Notes: a model not told the origin generated them from the letters alone. 64,000 nucleotides of DNA from Phycomyces nitens (GCA_022702545.1 JAHRBC010000002.1:6324001-6388000), one strand, 5' to 3'. Shown: positions 1 to 10,308, counted from the first letter of the stretch. A program made the numbers and translations.

Positions 1-66
1 TTCGAACTACTTTACCTCTAAGCACACTGGTCTTGTAGGTTTCTCAAGATATACCATGGACATAAG

Positions 67-73
67 TATAAAA
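67..73 (+). promoter_or_regulatory. TATA box of gene A1
   Basis: TATAAAA 94 bp upstream of the A1 start, preceded by the conserved CCATGGAC-TAAG context seen in every A copy. Equivalent TATA boxes are at 10309 (A2), 31422 (A3) and 55189 (A5). Confidence 0.6.
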
Positions 74-160
74 TCAAGAGGCTGAAACCAATTTATCCCT
101 CATTCTTTCTTCTCAATTCATCTACTTTTTGCTTCCCATTACTTTCCTACTTCTTTTACA

Positions 161-1004
161 ATGATTAATGATTTGTTTGACGTTTCCCTGCTTGATCCAC
201 AACGTGATACAGATAAAGTGGCAAGTGTTGACCCGAATCTCTGGATTATATGTGAAACGAGTGCATATATCTAACCCTTTGCACGTTTCGTCATTGTTTT
301 GGTCAAACTTGTTATTAGGCTTTAGATGGTAATTTATATACTCGCAAATTATTCGACCAAGTACCCTAAATATCTTTCTAGATTTCTTTCTGGAAAATGG
401 ATTCAGATACCCAAGTGATCCCAGCTATGGAACTCCCACAGAATGCCCTTTTACTGATGACCAGTTGAATAACTTTTTAGCAGGTACAATTCCCCATAAA
501 ATACTCAAAGTGACTCGTAAATCCTAGCCAATATCCAGGTTACACTAACAAATCTGTCTCTAGTGTGCACTTTGCTTCATTCTCCACATCTTCCCTCTCT
601 GGATCATAGTTCCCCAGGCTCTTCTCAAGGTTACTCTGAATATGGTAAATATTATGTTTGTATTATGTGTTGGTTGCTAGGCATCTAATGATTGAATTTC
701 TTATAAAGATGTACATCCACAAACACCTCCAGCACAAGTACAACATCAACCCACGCTTGTTATTAGGCACTACAACCCAACTGGACGGCCAACTGTGATG
801 AGAGATGATTCGGATCTAGATCAATCAAAGAAGCACATGTGCTCAAAATGTTCTGAAGAGTTTTATAACAAATTCAACTATCAAAGACACATGGAGACAC
901 ATTATGTTGACCGGTCAAGATTTGACTGCCATATATGCCACAAATACTTTACCAGAAAAGACTGTGGTAAAACCACCTTTAAATACTATTACAAATTGGC
1001 TTAA
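161..1004 (+). pseudogene. C2H2 zinc-finger gene A1, second finger broken by an insertion
   Basis: Small predicted nuclear DNA-binding protein of the A family. Exons by GT-AG and frame: 161-260, 382-483, 564-644, then from 709. The N-terminus starts MINDLFDVSLLDP and is followed by an acidic/proline/serine region ending DHSSPGSSQGYSEY. The first finger (CSKCSEEF...HMETH, C-X2-C-X12-H-X3-H) is intact. The second starts CHICHKYFTRKD, but the zinc-binding histidines found in copies A3-A5 are separated from it by a 226-bp insertion. The frame therefore runs into foreign sequence and stops at 1004. The displaced tail of the gene is at 1195-1227. A TATA box lies at 67-73. Family role (transcription factor or DNA binding) is inferred from the fingers only. 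Confidence 0.75.
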
Positions 1005-1188
1005 CAAAAACTAAGTAACAAAATCCACTCAAGTAGATTTAAGTTACACTAATATCTAAAAGCCCTATTAACACCCAGTCAAGTATTTATACACAAATCC
1101 TACAACAGACAGAATTTCAGTTTCTCTTTTACTTTGAGAAATAAATATCAAGTAAAATTGACTTATCGTGTTTTAGTAATTTTGCTAC
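963..1188. mobile_element. 226-bp MITE-like insertion in gene A1
   Basis: Copies A3-A5 read straight through this point. In A1 the 6-bp word AAAGAC is present on both sides (957-962 and 1189-1194), a target-site duplication. The ends are weakly inverted: the left end starts TGTGGTAAAACCAC and the reverse complement of the right end starts GTAGCAAAATTAC. It has no coding potential. It is a short non-autonomous element of unassigned family. Confidence 0.7.
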
Positions 1189-1227
1189 AAAGACAATCTA
1201 AATAGACATATTAAATTGCATAAATAG

Positions 1228-2122
1228 TCTATTTTCAATCATGCCCATGTATCATACCTTCAAGTTATCATCAATCACATTCTTTTATTGCCACTTTTAT
1301 ATGAATAGCCCTTCATTATCTTCACCTTTAAACGAATAAATAAAAAACAATTGTATATTCTGAATATTTCCAGTGTAATTAAAAAATAACTTGTGCATTT
1401 AAATATATATTGAGTCGAATCAAACACTTTGTATAGTCTTACAACTAAGAATTATAGAAAGGGTTGCTGGATAGTAATAGAAATTTATAGGCCGGCCGTC
1501 TTGGTCCCTTGACATTTATTGAAAGGACCGTTGTCAAAGATGTTCATGCAGATTGATTGATAATGGGCTTTAATATGGGATATACAATTAAATGAAGAAT
1601 ATAATACCATGTTTAGATATAAGATAGATCCAGCCAATATACTGACTCACATACAACAACACAGAATATTTGGTGGGTGATTCCGCGATTTTACTACTGG
1701 CAATTCTTGAGTCCTAATATCTAGTCAATCAAAGATGCTTGACACCTTTCAAAGGCCAAAGTTCAAGAGAGAAAGGAGGTTATTAACAATACAAATACAT
1801 CTAAAAATTGAATCGTTTAGGATTTGAAGTAACTCAACCCTAGAGTATTGCGTACTGTTTGTGAAAGTATGCTTGACAGAAATAAGTCTATAATCAAATC
1901 CTGTAATGACCGCACCAAACATTAATAGCTTTTTATTTTTTACTTTATTTATTATAAAATATATGTTATTAGTTGAAGATATAGGATGAAGAGGTTGATA
2001 TATATAATATGTTTTTAGAAATATATATTGAAAAAAAAACGAGACGATGATTTGTTTTCTGAGAGTATAAAGTATCGGTTATTTGATCTCAAATATTACT
2101 GTTAAATGTATTAATGTTTTTT
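1228..2122. other. A-B intergenic DNA, no gene
   Basis: AT-rich 3' flank of gene A1, conserved at 32351-33250 and 56118-57015. No convincing reading frame. It holds a short conserved motif at 1503-1537 with two interleaved stems (see findings). Confidence 0.6.
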
Positions 2123-2227
2123 TATGGTGCATTTAGCTTTAACTATCGACTTTTGTCGAATTTGTTTCAATTTCGTTTGATAAAACTCCGTAGATAAAAG
2201 ATAATGATATTTAAAATCCGACATACT

Positions 2228-2640
2228 GCAAAATATTATTATCTCCGCTATGTAACCGCCTCTTACTAGCAAATCTTTAAAACACAAAAGCTTTTTGTTA
2301 AAGCTATTTAATTAAAAATGAATCCGCGGGATCTATTAATCAATATTATGGCTATCTAATGCACAGCTTGGATTTTTATAAACTCGTTTTTGCAAAAGTC
2401 TTAGGCTTTTGAAAAAATATGTGAAAAAGTTTATATCAAAGTCCGAATACACTTGACATATCTTTAAAACATTAAAATTTTTTGTTAAAGCTTTTTAATT
2501 AAAAACAAAGCCGCGGGATACAGTAAACAGTACAATGGCTATCTAACGCGCGGCTCAATTTTTTTATAAATTCATTTTTGCAAAAGTCTTAGGCTTTTAA
2601 AAAGTATGTAAAAAAGTTGATATTAAAGTCCGAATGTATT
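2228..2640. repeat. Two head-to-tail copies of a ~200-bp subrepeat (third copy at 4300-4505)
   Basis: The words CTTTAAAACA, TTTAATTAAAAA, GCGGGAT, GCAAAAGTCTTAGGCTTTT and AGTCCGAAT recur in the same order at 2228-2450, 2455-2640 and 4300-4505. The outer element therefore carries tandem copies of its own terminal region, probably from internal duplication or repeated self-insertion. Confidence 0.7.
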
Positions 2641-2697
2641 ATATAAAATTTATACATATTTAACCTTTTTTTTGACTACCTTACGGTTGATCAGGTA

Positions 2698-4189
2698 CCG
2701 ATTTTTGAATCCGATCTGGTGAATGTGACATGTTATTTGGTGAAAGTGCAATTTGGATTTCGTGATTGTTCCTCAAATGTCTAATTATAATATATTTTTT
2801 TCTTGCATGATCTGAACAGTTTTTCATACCCAAAATTTTACATTTTATGCTATTATAAATAAGTAACAGAGATTCTGCTGTTTAACAAGTGTCTTTTAAA
2901 ATTTATTCATCGACTTCAACATGGTATCATCCAACAATATTTCAAAGAAAAACGGAAGCGGTGTCAAGGCAACTAAAACACCAAAGAAGTGCCGAGCAGT
3001 TCCTCTATAGACTCGTGAGAGGATTATCGACTTAACTCTGAGAAAGGATACCAAGAGTGTATCCTCTGTAGCCAAGTTGCTTGGCATACCCAGATCGACT
3101 GTCGACAACATCAGGGACAGATTTGTCGAGACAGGAGAGATCGCTCCAAGACCAAAGGGCGGAAGAAAAGCAGAATGCGTCAAGCTTACTGATGAGCATT
3201 CGCAGTACCTTATCGAGATTCTTGATGAGGACTGCACTCTCACTCTGGAAATGATGAGAGAAAGGCTTTACGAGAGATTTCCGGACCTGAGGGAAAAGAC
3301 GATTTCCTGCAGTGGCATCTACCGCCACATCACCGACCACATTGGCTTCACCTTGAAGAAGACCAAGCCAGTTGAGGAGAAGAGGAATTCTCCGGAGGTC
3401 ATTGCCACCAGGAAGAAATTTGTGGAGTCCCTCCAGAGCCTGGGGATTTCGTACAAGACGAACTGCATTTTCGTCGACGAAGCTGGCTTCAATGCCAACC
3501 TCATCAGGCAAAGAGGTTGGGCCAGAAAGGGCGAAGATGCAGTGGTCCAGACAGTGACCAAGAGAGCCCTGAATATCTCCATTCTGGCCTCCATATCGTA
3601 CAATGGTGTGGAAAATATATCTGCAAAGCTTGTGATGGGAGGCACAACTTCAGATATATTGATTGAATATATGAAGATTCTGGTGGCAAAGCTTGATGAA
3701 ACCAATGCTCCTCCCCATTGGTTTATCATGGATAACGCTGGTATCCACAGGGCGGGCAACGTCTATGACTACATCATGATGACCCGCCACAGGATCCACT
3801 ACCTGCCAGCGTGGTCCCCATTCCTCAACCCAGTGGAGGAATTCTTTGGAAAGCTGAAGGGACTGGCAAGGAGAAAGCCAGGACTTTCGACGGATGCTTT
3901 TTTGAAGCATATTGGGGAATCCAGCCTGCAGATCACCAAAGAAAACTGCCAAGGCTGGATTAACCATAGTATTAGTTATTTCCAAGACTGTTTGGAATCG
4001 AGGAGAATCGAGTGATTCTTTTTTTTTTAATAAAAATAAACTAATACATATAAATTAATGGAGTCTAAAGATTGAAAAAAAGTAAAATATGAGGAACAAT
4101 CACGAAATCCAAATTGCACAGTCACGAAATCCAAATTGCACTTTCACCAAATAACATGTCACATTCACCAGATCGGATTCAAAAATTGG
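2698..4189 (+). mobile_element. Tc1/mariner-type element with ~78-bp inverted repeats
   Basis: Terminal inverted repeats of about 78 bp run from 2698 inward (CCGATTTTTGAATCC...) and from 4189 inward. The flanking TA dinucleotides are at 2696-2697 and 4190-4191. The right repeat contains a tandem duplication of CACGAAATCCAAATTGCA. The interior encodes one transposase. The pre-insertion site is visible in the related element at about 8663, where TCAGGTACAGAAATAC is uninterrupted. Confidence 0.85.
2921..4015 (+). pseudogene. Tc1/mariner transposase (DD34E) with one premature stop
   Basis: Cut-and-paste transposase that would bind the inverted repeats around it and insert at TA. The frame from ATG 2921 is 364 codons long and is open except for TAG at 3008-3010, where the context (PL-stop-TRERIIDL) suggests a former Gln codon. 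The helix-turn-helix region (SSVAKLLGIPRSTV) is followed by the catalytic core: first Asp in IFVDEAGF, second Asp in FIMDNAGIH, and Glu in LNPVEEFF, with 34 residues between the second Asp and the Glu. An internal start at 3077 still gives 312 residues with the full catalytic triad, but it would remove the start of the DNA-binding domain. The 3' end abuts the right inverted repeat. Confidence 0.85.
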
Positions 4190-4762
4190 TACAAAAATAC
4201 GAAGTCACAAACACGTGACCTGCGTTTTTCCTCATAATTTTTTAAAATTTCCGACAATAGCCCTTCAGCCTGTTTCAATTTCATGAAAATTATGATCTCC
4301 GCTATGTAATTGTCGCTTACAAGCATATCTTTAAAACACTAAGGCTTTTCTTTAACGCCATTTAATTAAAAATGAAGCCATGGGATACATTAATTAATGC
4401 CATGGCTTTCCAATGCGCGGCTTAGATTTTTGATATATTTATTTTTGCAAAAGTCTTAGGCTTTTGAAAAGTGCGTAAAAAAGTTGATATCTAAGTCCGA
4501 ATGCACCATAGAAAGAAAACTAAAGTTTGTTTTAAAGATGGTCAACGTTAACATTATTTAGAGATAAAATATTGAATATTTTACATAATCAGTGTGAAAT
4601 AAATATTCATTTATCTTTTGGATTTTAATTATCATGATAATTTTCAGAGCATAAAAGGATTTTATTTATTTAAAAATGTCAAAAAAGATGGGTAACTATA
4701 AAGCTAGTAAAGAAATAGTAGACAATATATCAAAAGCCTCAAAAATGCAAAAAGGGAGGCTA

Positions 4763-5629
4763 TTAATGGCTGTTGTCAATATGTCTGTTTAGACTAAACT
4801 TGGTGGTAAGCTTTTTGGGGCATAGATGACAGGGAAACTTTACTCGATTATCAGAGTGTGTTTCCATGTGTCGATTATGGTTATATCTTGAACTGAATCT
4901 TTGAGAGCACACCAAACATGTGTGTTCCATAGGGTGCATAGGTTCCAAATCTTCATTCAGAACAACTGGTAGTCCATTTGGATTGTAGTGCTTAATGATA
5001 AGCTCAGTAGGGCCAGACTTCACTTGTTCTGGAAGGGTTTCCGACCTTGCACCTTTATAAGCAATTGAATCGTTAGATGGCTAGCAGTCGGATATGTATT
5101 GTAAATATAATATTTACCTTCTTCATAATGATCTTGAGAATATGATGGGGAGCTATAATCAAGAGAATGTGGATATGGGGAATCTGGAAGCAAAGAGATG
5201 ACTAGAAGAATATGTTTTAGTACAATACAAGGCAAACATTAAGAAATATTGTATATTAGCTTATTACAGAAACTAATACCTGATAAATGATAGTTTAACT
5301 CTTCATCACTAAGATAATACATTATTGTATCATGCTGACTGGGAACACTTGGACCTCTTTGAATACGAAATAGGTCAAAATCTAGACAAAGAGTTTGTGA
5401 GCTGTCTCAAAACAAAATGATTTTTGTGTGTGAATTACCTGACATTGCCAGTCCATCATACTAAGTAGAGAAATGTTAATAAGGGCAGCAATTCAAGTGA
5501 AATGTATATATTTCTATAGTATTCTTCCACTTTTACAAATCCATAGATCTTGATTTGAATACATACCAAAAGATCCTGTACATAGTTACGGGGAGTAAGA
5601 GAAGAGACGTCAAATGAGTTAAACGACAT
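4763..5629 (-). CDS. C2H2 zinc-finger gene B1, five exons
   Basis: Predicted 180-residue nuclear zinc-finger protein. Exons in transcript order are 5567-5629, 5439-5460 (a 22-nt microexon), 5280-5381, 5118-5183 and 4763-5052. All junctions are GT-AG and the sum is exactly 181 codons. The N-terminus MSFNSFDVSSLTP resembles that of the A family. The middle is acidic and SP-rich (YSSPSYSQDHYEEG). Two C-terminal fingers follow: CLVCSQRF...HMETH (X12, H-X3-H) and CHLCPKKL...HIDNSH (X12, H-X4-H). It is convergent with A1 and about 3.8 kb from it because of the transposon in between. Target and function are unknown. Confidence 0.8.
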
Positions 5630-5699
5630 TGGAAAAGAGGCAAAGTGGTTATGAATAGTAGAGTTTATGAGCTAAAGAGAATAGAATGATTTGTATAAT

Positions 5700-5945
5700 G
5701 ATCATATTTTGTTGCCGTTTTATACTTGGCCCATTGGTAGTCCTCTTTCTCCTAAACCCAATGGACCATCAGGTATCTACACTTCTTCCCATCTTGTTAC
5801 ACCAGGATTCCAGATTATAACAAACTATTTTATGTTGACTGATGCATGATTGGTCAAAAAAAAAAAAGACGGCATTTTTAAATACCCGACATTTCCATAA
5901 TGATCAACCTATTTAATGCCCTTAATTATACTTCTTGGACAAAAC
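5700..5945 (-). promoter_or_regulatory. Promoter module of B1 shared with A genes
   Basis: On the minus strand, going toward the gene, there is a distal box matching GTCCAAGAAGTA..AATTAA..ATAGGTTGAT (5902-5945), then TTAAAAATGCCGTC and a T-run, a CCAAT-like CCAATCA, and a TATA (TATAAAA on the minus strand near 5718-5725) in the context CCA-TGGGCCAAG. The same series in the same order precedes the A genes. Confidence 0.55.
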
Positions 5946-6519
5946 GCAGCATTTGCCCTTTAAATATAATCGCAAAGATTATTATGATTTTATAAAGTGA
6001 TTTGGTAACCTGATGCTATAATTTATTGTCACTCTACAGTCTACACTTTAAAATAGCCAATTATATGATCTATTTATATAATTCTTTGGGGGATATTGTC
6101 CAATACATCATTTTATTCAACTTTTTCATAGCTGTTTATATAGAGACTATTTCAATTATAAAACTAATTTGATATTTTACTATTAAATAAAGTATTGGAT
6201 ATATACATGTATAGCAAGAGTACACTTTTTTTTTCGAAAACTTTTTGCGCATCTACTGTGTAAAAGTTTCGCTCAACGTAAATAATGATTTGCAGATTGT
6301 TGGAAATAAGCTTTGCCAACTTTACATTGTATTTTATTTTTTGCCGAAATGACAGGGTGGAAAGATTTAGCTAATCAGACACTACCGTCATAACTTGTAT
6401 CTTTTATTGAATAAATAACGTCAAACAGATCGAGGTTACATGGCCCTAATTATCTCACAAGGAATGTACAATCCTCTATTTCTGTCTTTTCTACATCTCA
6501 ATGACACCCGAGATTTCCT
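5946..6519. other. Upstream DNA of B1, no gene
   Basis: AT-rich. It matches 34690-35267 and 58460-59004 closely and is distantly like the upstream DNA of the A genes. No reading frame of note. Confidence 0.5.
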
Positions 6520-7522
6520 TCATGTCTTTTTTGTTTTGTTTTTTAGGATAACTTGTTGCTCCTGAAGAGAAGCGAAAAGATAGGCGACGAGTTCAAAGTC
6601 TTGCATCCATAAATGACAATTGTTAAATGTAAGAGAAATATCCACAGATCGCATTTCCGTTTTAATATAACTACCAATATTATCAGGGTCCAATACTGTT
6701 GTAGAAAGATTAATGGTAGTTACATACACACTGCAGAGAATATGACACAATAGAACAAAGACTCGAAGACGTTGAAGTGGTATGGTGTCGTAAGAATGGA
6801 GTAAGTAGTTCTATCATCTTGGGTGTGATCCAAGTCTTCTTTTAAGGTGCTACTGCTTTATCCTTCCATTAACAGACGACTGTGGCCATTAATATTGTAC
6901 CCAACACCTACATAGTATTTGATCGGTGTAGTTTGCACCCTTGTATCTGGGTCAATGGCCAATCCGACATGCTCTTTGGTAGGAACCTCGCACCATTGGA
7001 ATACAAGCAACTGGCTCTGGTCACCAAATGTTTGGAAAATGGGAGTAACACAGTCTATCCAAAACAAACGTTCATATTTCGGTTGGTAAAAAAGCATTTC
7101 AATGACACTTTTACAATAATCCGCTCACACATATTGGATAATATTCAGAAGAACCTCATCGTCAGTTGCAATATTATCTGGCTGGACAAAACTCCAGAGA
7201 AAATGGGGTAAGTTCACCAATTTCATTTCTAATGCTTGTTTTAGCATATAATATATGCTACCATAATGTTTTTTCAATGACACGTTGGTTTCAACAATCA
7301 ACTATTGGTTTGAAAGTTGTTTATGTCCAGGAGTCAAATGCGCGTTGTGTGGACTAATTACTGTTGATATGGCGGACAAGATTGGGGTGTTTTCGTTCGT
7401 AATCTTGGGTCGCTTGGTGACATGTAAGAATGAAGTTGCATTACAAGTGAAAGGTATCTTTTCTTTGTTTTTTTTTATGGGAATGGTGGCAATACCACGT
7501 TGTTGTTGCATTTTATGGGACG
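6520..7522 (-). pseudogene. Gene D1, C-terminal part only (N-terminus removed by rearrangement)
   Basis: Matches the 3' two thirds of gene D in copies 2 and 3, including the conserved stretch AIDPDTRVQTTPIKYYVGVG and the C-terminal region with STTVLDPDNIGSY and the end FASLQEQQV. Homology stops near 7522 inside the gene; the missing N-terminal piece is on the other strand at 11882-12026. An A9 run (about 7460-7468) differs in length from D2 (A8) and D3 (A5), which moves the reading frame. The C-terminal domain is not recognised. Confidence 0.6.
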
Positions 7523-7527
7523 CAATA

Positions 7528-7640
7528 GTGCATCTAGCTTTAACTATCGACTTTGGATTTTGTTTCAATTTCTTTTGATAAAACTCCACATATAAAATAA
7601 CGGTATTGCCGACTTACTGCAAAATGGTATACCGTTGAAT
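7528..7640. repeat. Remnant of the outer TA element at a rearrangement breakpoint
   Basis: From 7528 the sequence matches the left end of the 2125-4508 element (TGCAT-TAGCTTTAACTATCGAC, then TTGATAAAACTCC and TTACTGCAAAAT). It begins a few bases after gene D1 homology ends. Confidence 0.65.
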
Positions 7641-7714
7641 CGACACAGTGTAAATTCAAGGACTATATAAATCAATAAGAATACTAGTCAACACATAATA
7701 TAGGAGTTCTTTAT

Positions 7715-7927
7715 TTAATCTTGATAGACAGAGACCAAAGCAAGAAAGAGATCCGAGTAACGATCTATGTTTGACACCGTTTTTACAGCGGTAAAATTTC
7801 TGGCATGTTGATGCGAAGAGTAAAGGGCTGACTGATTGCAGTTTGTTTGAGCGATATTAAACTCTTGTTGGCAAGATTGGTACAATATGAAGTGATTTAG
7901 TTTAGAGTCTTTACTTATTCTAAGCAT
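7715..7927 (-). CDS. Possible terminal exon of an unknown gene
   Basis: An open frame of 70 codons (starting MLRISKDSKLNHFILYQ) with amino-acid composition more protein-like than the surrounding AT-rich DNA. No domain is recognised and no upstream exon could be joined. It may be spurious. Confidence 0.2.
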   Translation of the reverse strand: MLRISKDSKLNHFILYQSCQQEFNIAQTNCNQSALYSSHQHARNFTAVKTVSNIDRYSDLFLALVSVYQD

Positions 7928-8307
7928 ATTATTATGCTAGCAGCCATATTTGATAGATTTCCGAGTTTTGGAATACTATTCATTTAACAGTGTCTACTCC
8001 CAAACAAAGAAAAGGTCGGTCCAAAAAGTGATTCTGATGATGTTGGTTGTGATGTGTAAAAAAAGTATTGACAGCAAAGATATATGAGTAATGCGTAATC
8101 GTGGGACTTTCTCTGCTGTATCGATTTACTGATACCATTGGAAAATATAATTCCTAATGTCAAGTAGTAATCAGGTCTTTATGATTCCATAATCTAATGT
8201 GCAATAAGTACACATTTGAATAAAAAAACTTATAAAAAAATAAGAATTAAAATTCAATGATAAATATATAACAAGAATTAAAGATAAATGTAAAAAGAAG
8301 CATAAAA

Positions 8308-8384
8308 TTACTCTTTGCCACCATCATCATGGCGACGGAAAGTATATTTTCCTGAGATAACCTTCTTTTCAACTTTGTGAGCTT
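8308..8384 (-). CDS. Possible 3' exon fragment, unknown protein
   Basis: After a plausible AG acceptor the minus strand reads VEKKVISGKYTFRRHDDGG and then a TAA stop at 8308-8310. The same short frame is kept in the inverted copy at about 63797-63873. It could be the tail of a gene, or chance. Confidence 0.2.
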
Positions 8385-8645
8385 TATATTAATATTCTAT
8401 TATCTAAATAATGTTGTTGGGATGCTCGAGGAAAGTATAGATATTAGCATCCAGAGACTTATATAGTTACATTGAAGGCAAGCTTGACATTTTTGTTACA
8501 CTATAATATCTCTTGATCCAATTCCATTCACAGCAGAACTTTAGATAGAGCTCTCAAAATCTTCATAAAATATTATTATTTTTAGTCAGAAAATACAGCT
8601 ATAAACCTAAGAAATAATCCACACAGCATCTTTTATCTTTTTTGG

Positions 8646-8987
8646 TGGATTAATGCAAGTTGGTCAGGTACAGAAATACAAAGTCACAGACGTGACTTGC
8701 GTTTTTATTCATTTAGGATTTAATTGCCGACAATAGCCCTTTAGTCTGTTTCAATTCCACGAAAAATTAGGATCCTTGCCATGTAATTTTCTCTTGGTGG
8801 CATATCTTTGAACCACAAAGTCTTTTTATTAAAGTTACTCCATACAAAATAAAGACATTAAATGGGTTAAAAAATACTATAGATACCCAGCGCAAGGCCT
8901 TGTTTTCTTATAACTTTATATTGGCAAATGTCTTGGGCTTTTGAACAATATGTCAACGTTGATATCCATGTACGAACTCACCATACA
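8646..8987. mobile_element. MITE related to the outer TA element; holds the Tc1 empty site
   Basis: The ends read TGGTGGATT and, on the reverse strand, TGGTGAGTTC, like the outer element. The interior matches both flanks of the inner Tc1 element of 2698-4189 but is continuous across the TA at about 8664-8665. It is non-coding. The inverted copy is at 63194-63535. Confidence 0.65.
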
Positions 8988-9540
8988 AGTCTTATACAGA
9001 GTATGAGTATATTTATAATTCACTTGAATTCAATAATATCCTTATTCTCCTTTTCCTCCTCTTTCTCTTTTTATGAAAATTCAATAAAGAATAATGAGCT
9101 TATACCCTTTTATGCTTTAAAGTTCCAAGCCTTGTTTACGTCACTACATATATTTTTCAAGTCATAGATATATATATATATATATATAAGCCAATAAAGC
9201 AACTGTTTTTATATTTAATGGTAATTGTTAACAAATGTATGTCTGAACAAGTCTTTGCTAATGACAATAAGTTGGTTTTATATTACAAGAGGCTTTTTGG
9301 ATATCCTCACAGATATCTAGAACAAAAGCATCATACGTGAGCGAGTGACGTAAAACAAGGCTTGAAATCTTAAAGTATAAAAGGAAATAATCCGAGTACT
9401 TTTATTGGGCTTTATGGAAATAGAAAGAGGAGGAAGAGCAAAAAGAGGATGAGGATATTACTAAATTCGAGTGAATTATAAATAAATTTGTACTCTGAAA
9501 AAGACTTGTACCACAAATGTACGAAAAACTTTGTTCCTGA
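8981..9540. repeat. Imperfect ~180-bp inverted repeat with mirrored TGACGTAA motifs
   Basis: The left arm, about 8981-9160 (CTTATACAGAGTA, TTCCTCCTCTTTCT, TCCAAGCCTTG), is repeated in reverse complement at about 9341-9530. Near the loop each arm carries an ATF/CREB-like octamer, TTACGTCA at 9136-9143 and TGACGTAA at 9346-9353. The module recurs, in part, around 30200-30650, 38870-39200 and 62640-63200. It lies about 1 kb upstream of A-type genes. Confidence 0.6.
9168..9188. repeat. (AT)n microsatellite
   Basis: A TA run of about 21 nt in the loop of the inverted repeat. In the inverted copy at 62982-63012 it is about 31 nt long, one of the few visible differences between the two copies. Confidence 0.9.
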
Positions 9541-10308
9541 ATTTTTTTTACCAAGAAAAGAGTTTGAATGCTTTTTCAAAAGAATAATTTATAAGCTGTC
9601 AGTGCACAGACCATATACTTCTTTAACTACTAAAATATCATAAAATATCATAAAATATTTTTAAATAATTACCAATATAATTTAATAAAATATTAAAGTC
9701 TTTTTAATATTCAATAAATAAACCATCGCTTTAACCATATAGCCAAGGTGTCTATTTAATACTGAACTGATCATCTTTAAGTATAAAGGATTATATATGT
9801 ATATTAATACACTCTTATTATACTTGTATTCAGACTATATATTCTTGAATAACAAAATATGAAATTGTTTTAATAATTGAAATAGTGTTTATATAACCAG
9901 CTATACAAATCCGAATGAAATAGTGTATTAGATATAGTCTCCATAGAATTATATCAAAAGATAATATAATTGACTATCTATCAATGTAGGATGTAGAGTA
10001 GTAGCAAACTATAAAATTAATTTGTGTAATCAATTTCATGAAATACAATAATTTTTGCGATTATATTGAAAAAAAAAGACAGCGTTTGGTCCAAGAAGTA
10101 CAATTAAAGAAGTTGAATAGGTTGATATATTGATCAAACTGACGGACTCTTAAAAATGGCCATCTTTTTTTTTTGAGTTTGTTTTTTAGGCCAATCAGTA
10201 ACGTGTCAAGTTACACAAACTATCTAAGTAAACATCTTCTACCTACTACTTTCTTTACTCTAAGGACACTGGTCTTCTATGTTTCCCAAGATATACCATG
10301 GACTTAAG
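9541..10308 (+). promoter_or_regulatory. Upstream region and promoter module of gene A2
   Basis: Contains the shared distal box GGTCCAAGAAGTACAATTAA...ATAGGTTGAT at 10088-10127, TTAAAAATGGCCATC with a T-run at about 10152, CCAATCAG at about 10191, and the CCATGGAC-TAAG context leading to the TATA at 10309. It is AT-rich with no gene. Confidence 0.55.

Larger units (their letters stand above)
2125..4508. mobile_element. TA-flanked composite element (outer transposon) between A1 and B1
   Basis: Copies 2 and 3 lack this DNA: they join the equivalent of 2124 directly to the equivalent of 4511 at 33250 and 57016. The element is bounded by TA (2123-2124 and 4509-4510) and has imperfect terminal inverted repeats starting TGGTGCATT at both ends, so it inserted like a Tc1/mariner-type element. 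It has no transposase of its own apart from the one in the nested inner element. Related remnants are at 7528-7640, 8646-8987 and 63194-63535. Confidence 0.75.

Noticed and set aside
963..1194. The insertion in A1 as a new intron
   Set aside because: GT and AG can be found inside, but splicing them does not restore the finger-2 frame.
3032..3985. Minus-strand frames over the Tc1 transposase
   Set aside because: Antisense to the clear DD34E transposase.
5020..5235. 71-codon frame at the B1 exon 4 position (also 33771-33986 and 57536-57751)
   Set aside because: It runs through introns 3 and 4 of the B genes; only the 66-nt exon within it is coding.
8928..9167. 79-codon frame (also 63013-63252)
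   Set aside because: It lies in the MITE and inverted-repeat arm, is low complexity, and is conserved only because the DNA is duplicated.
9161..9200. CRISPR-like or origin-type short repeats
   Set aside because: Only a simple (AT)n tract is present; no spaced repeats.
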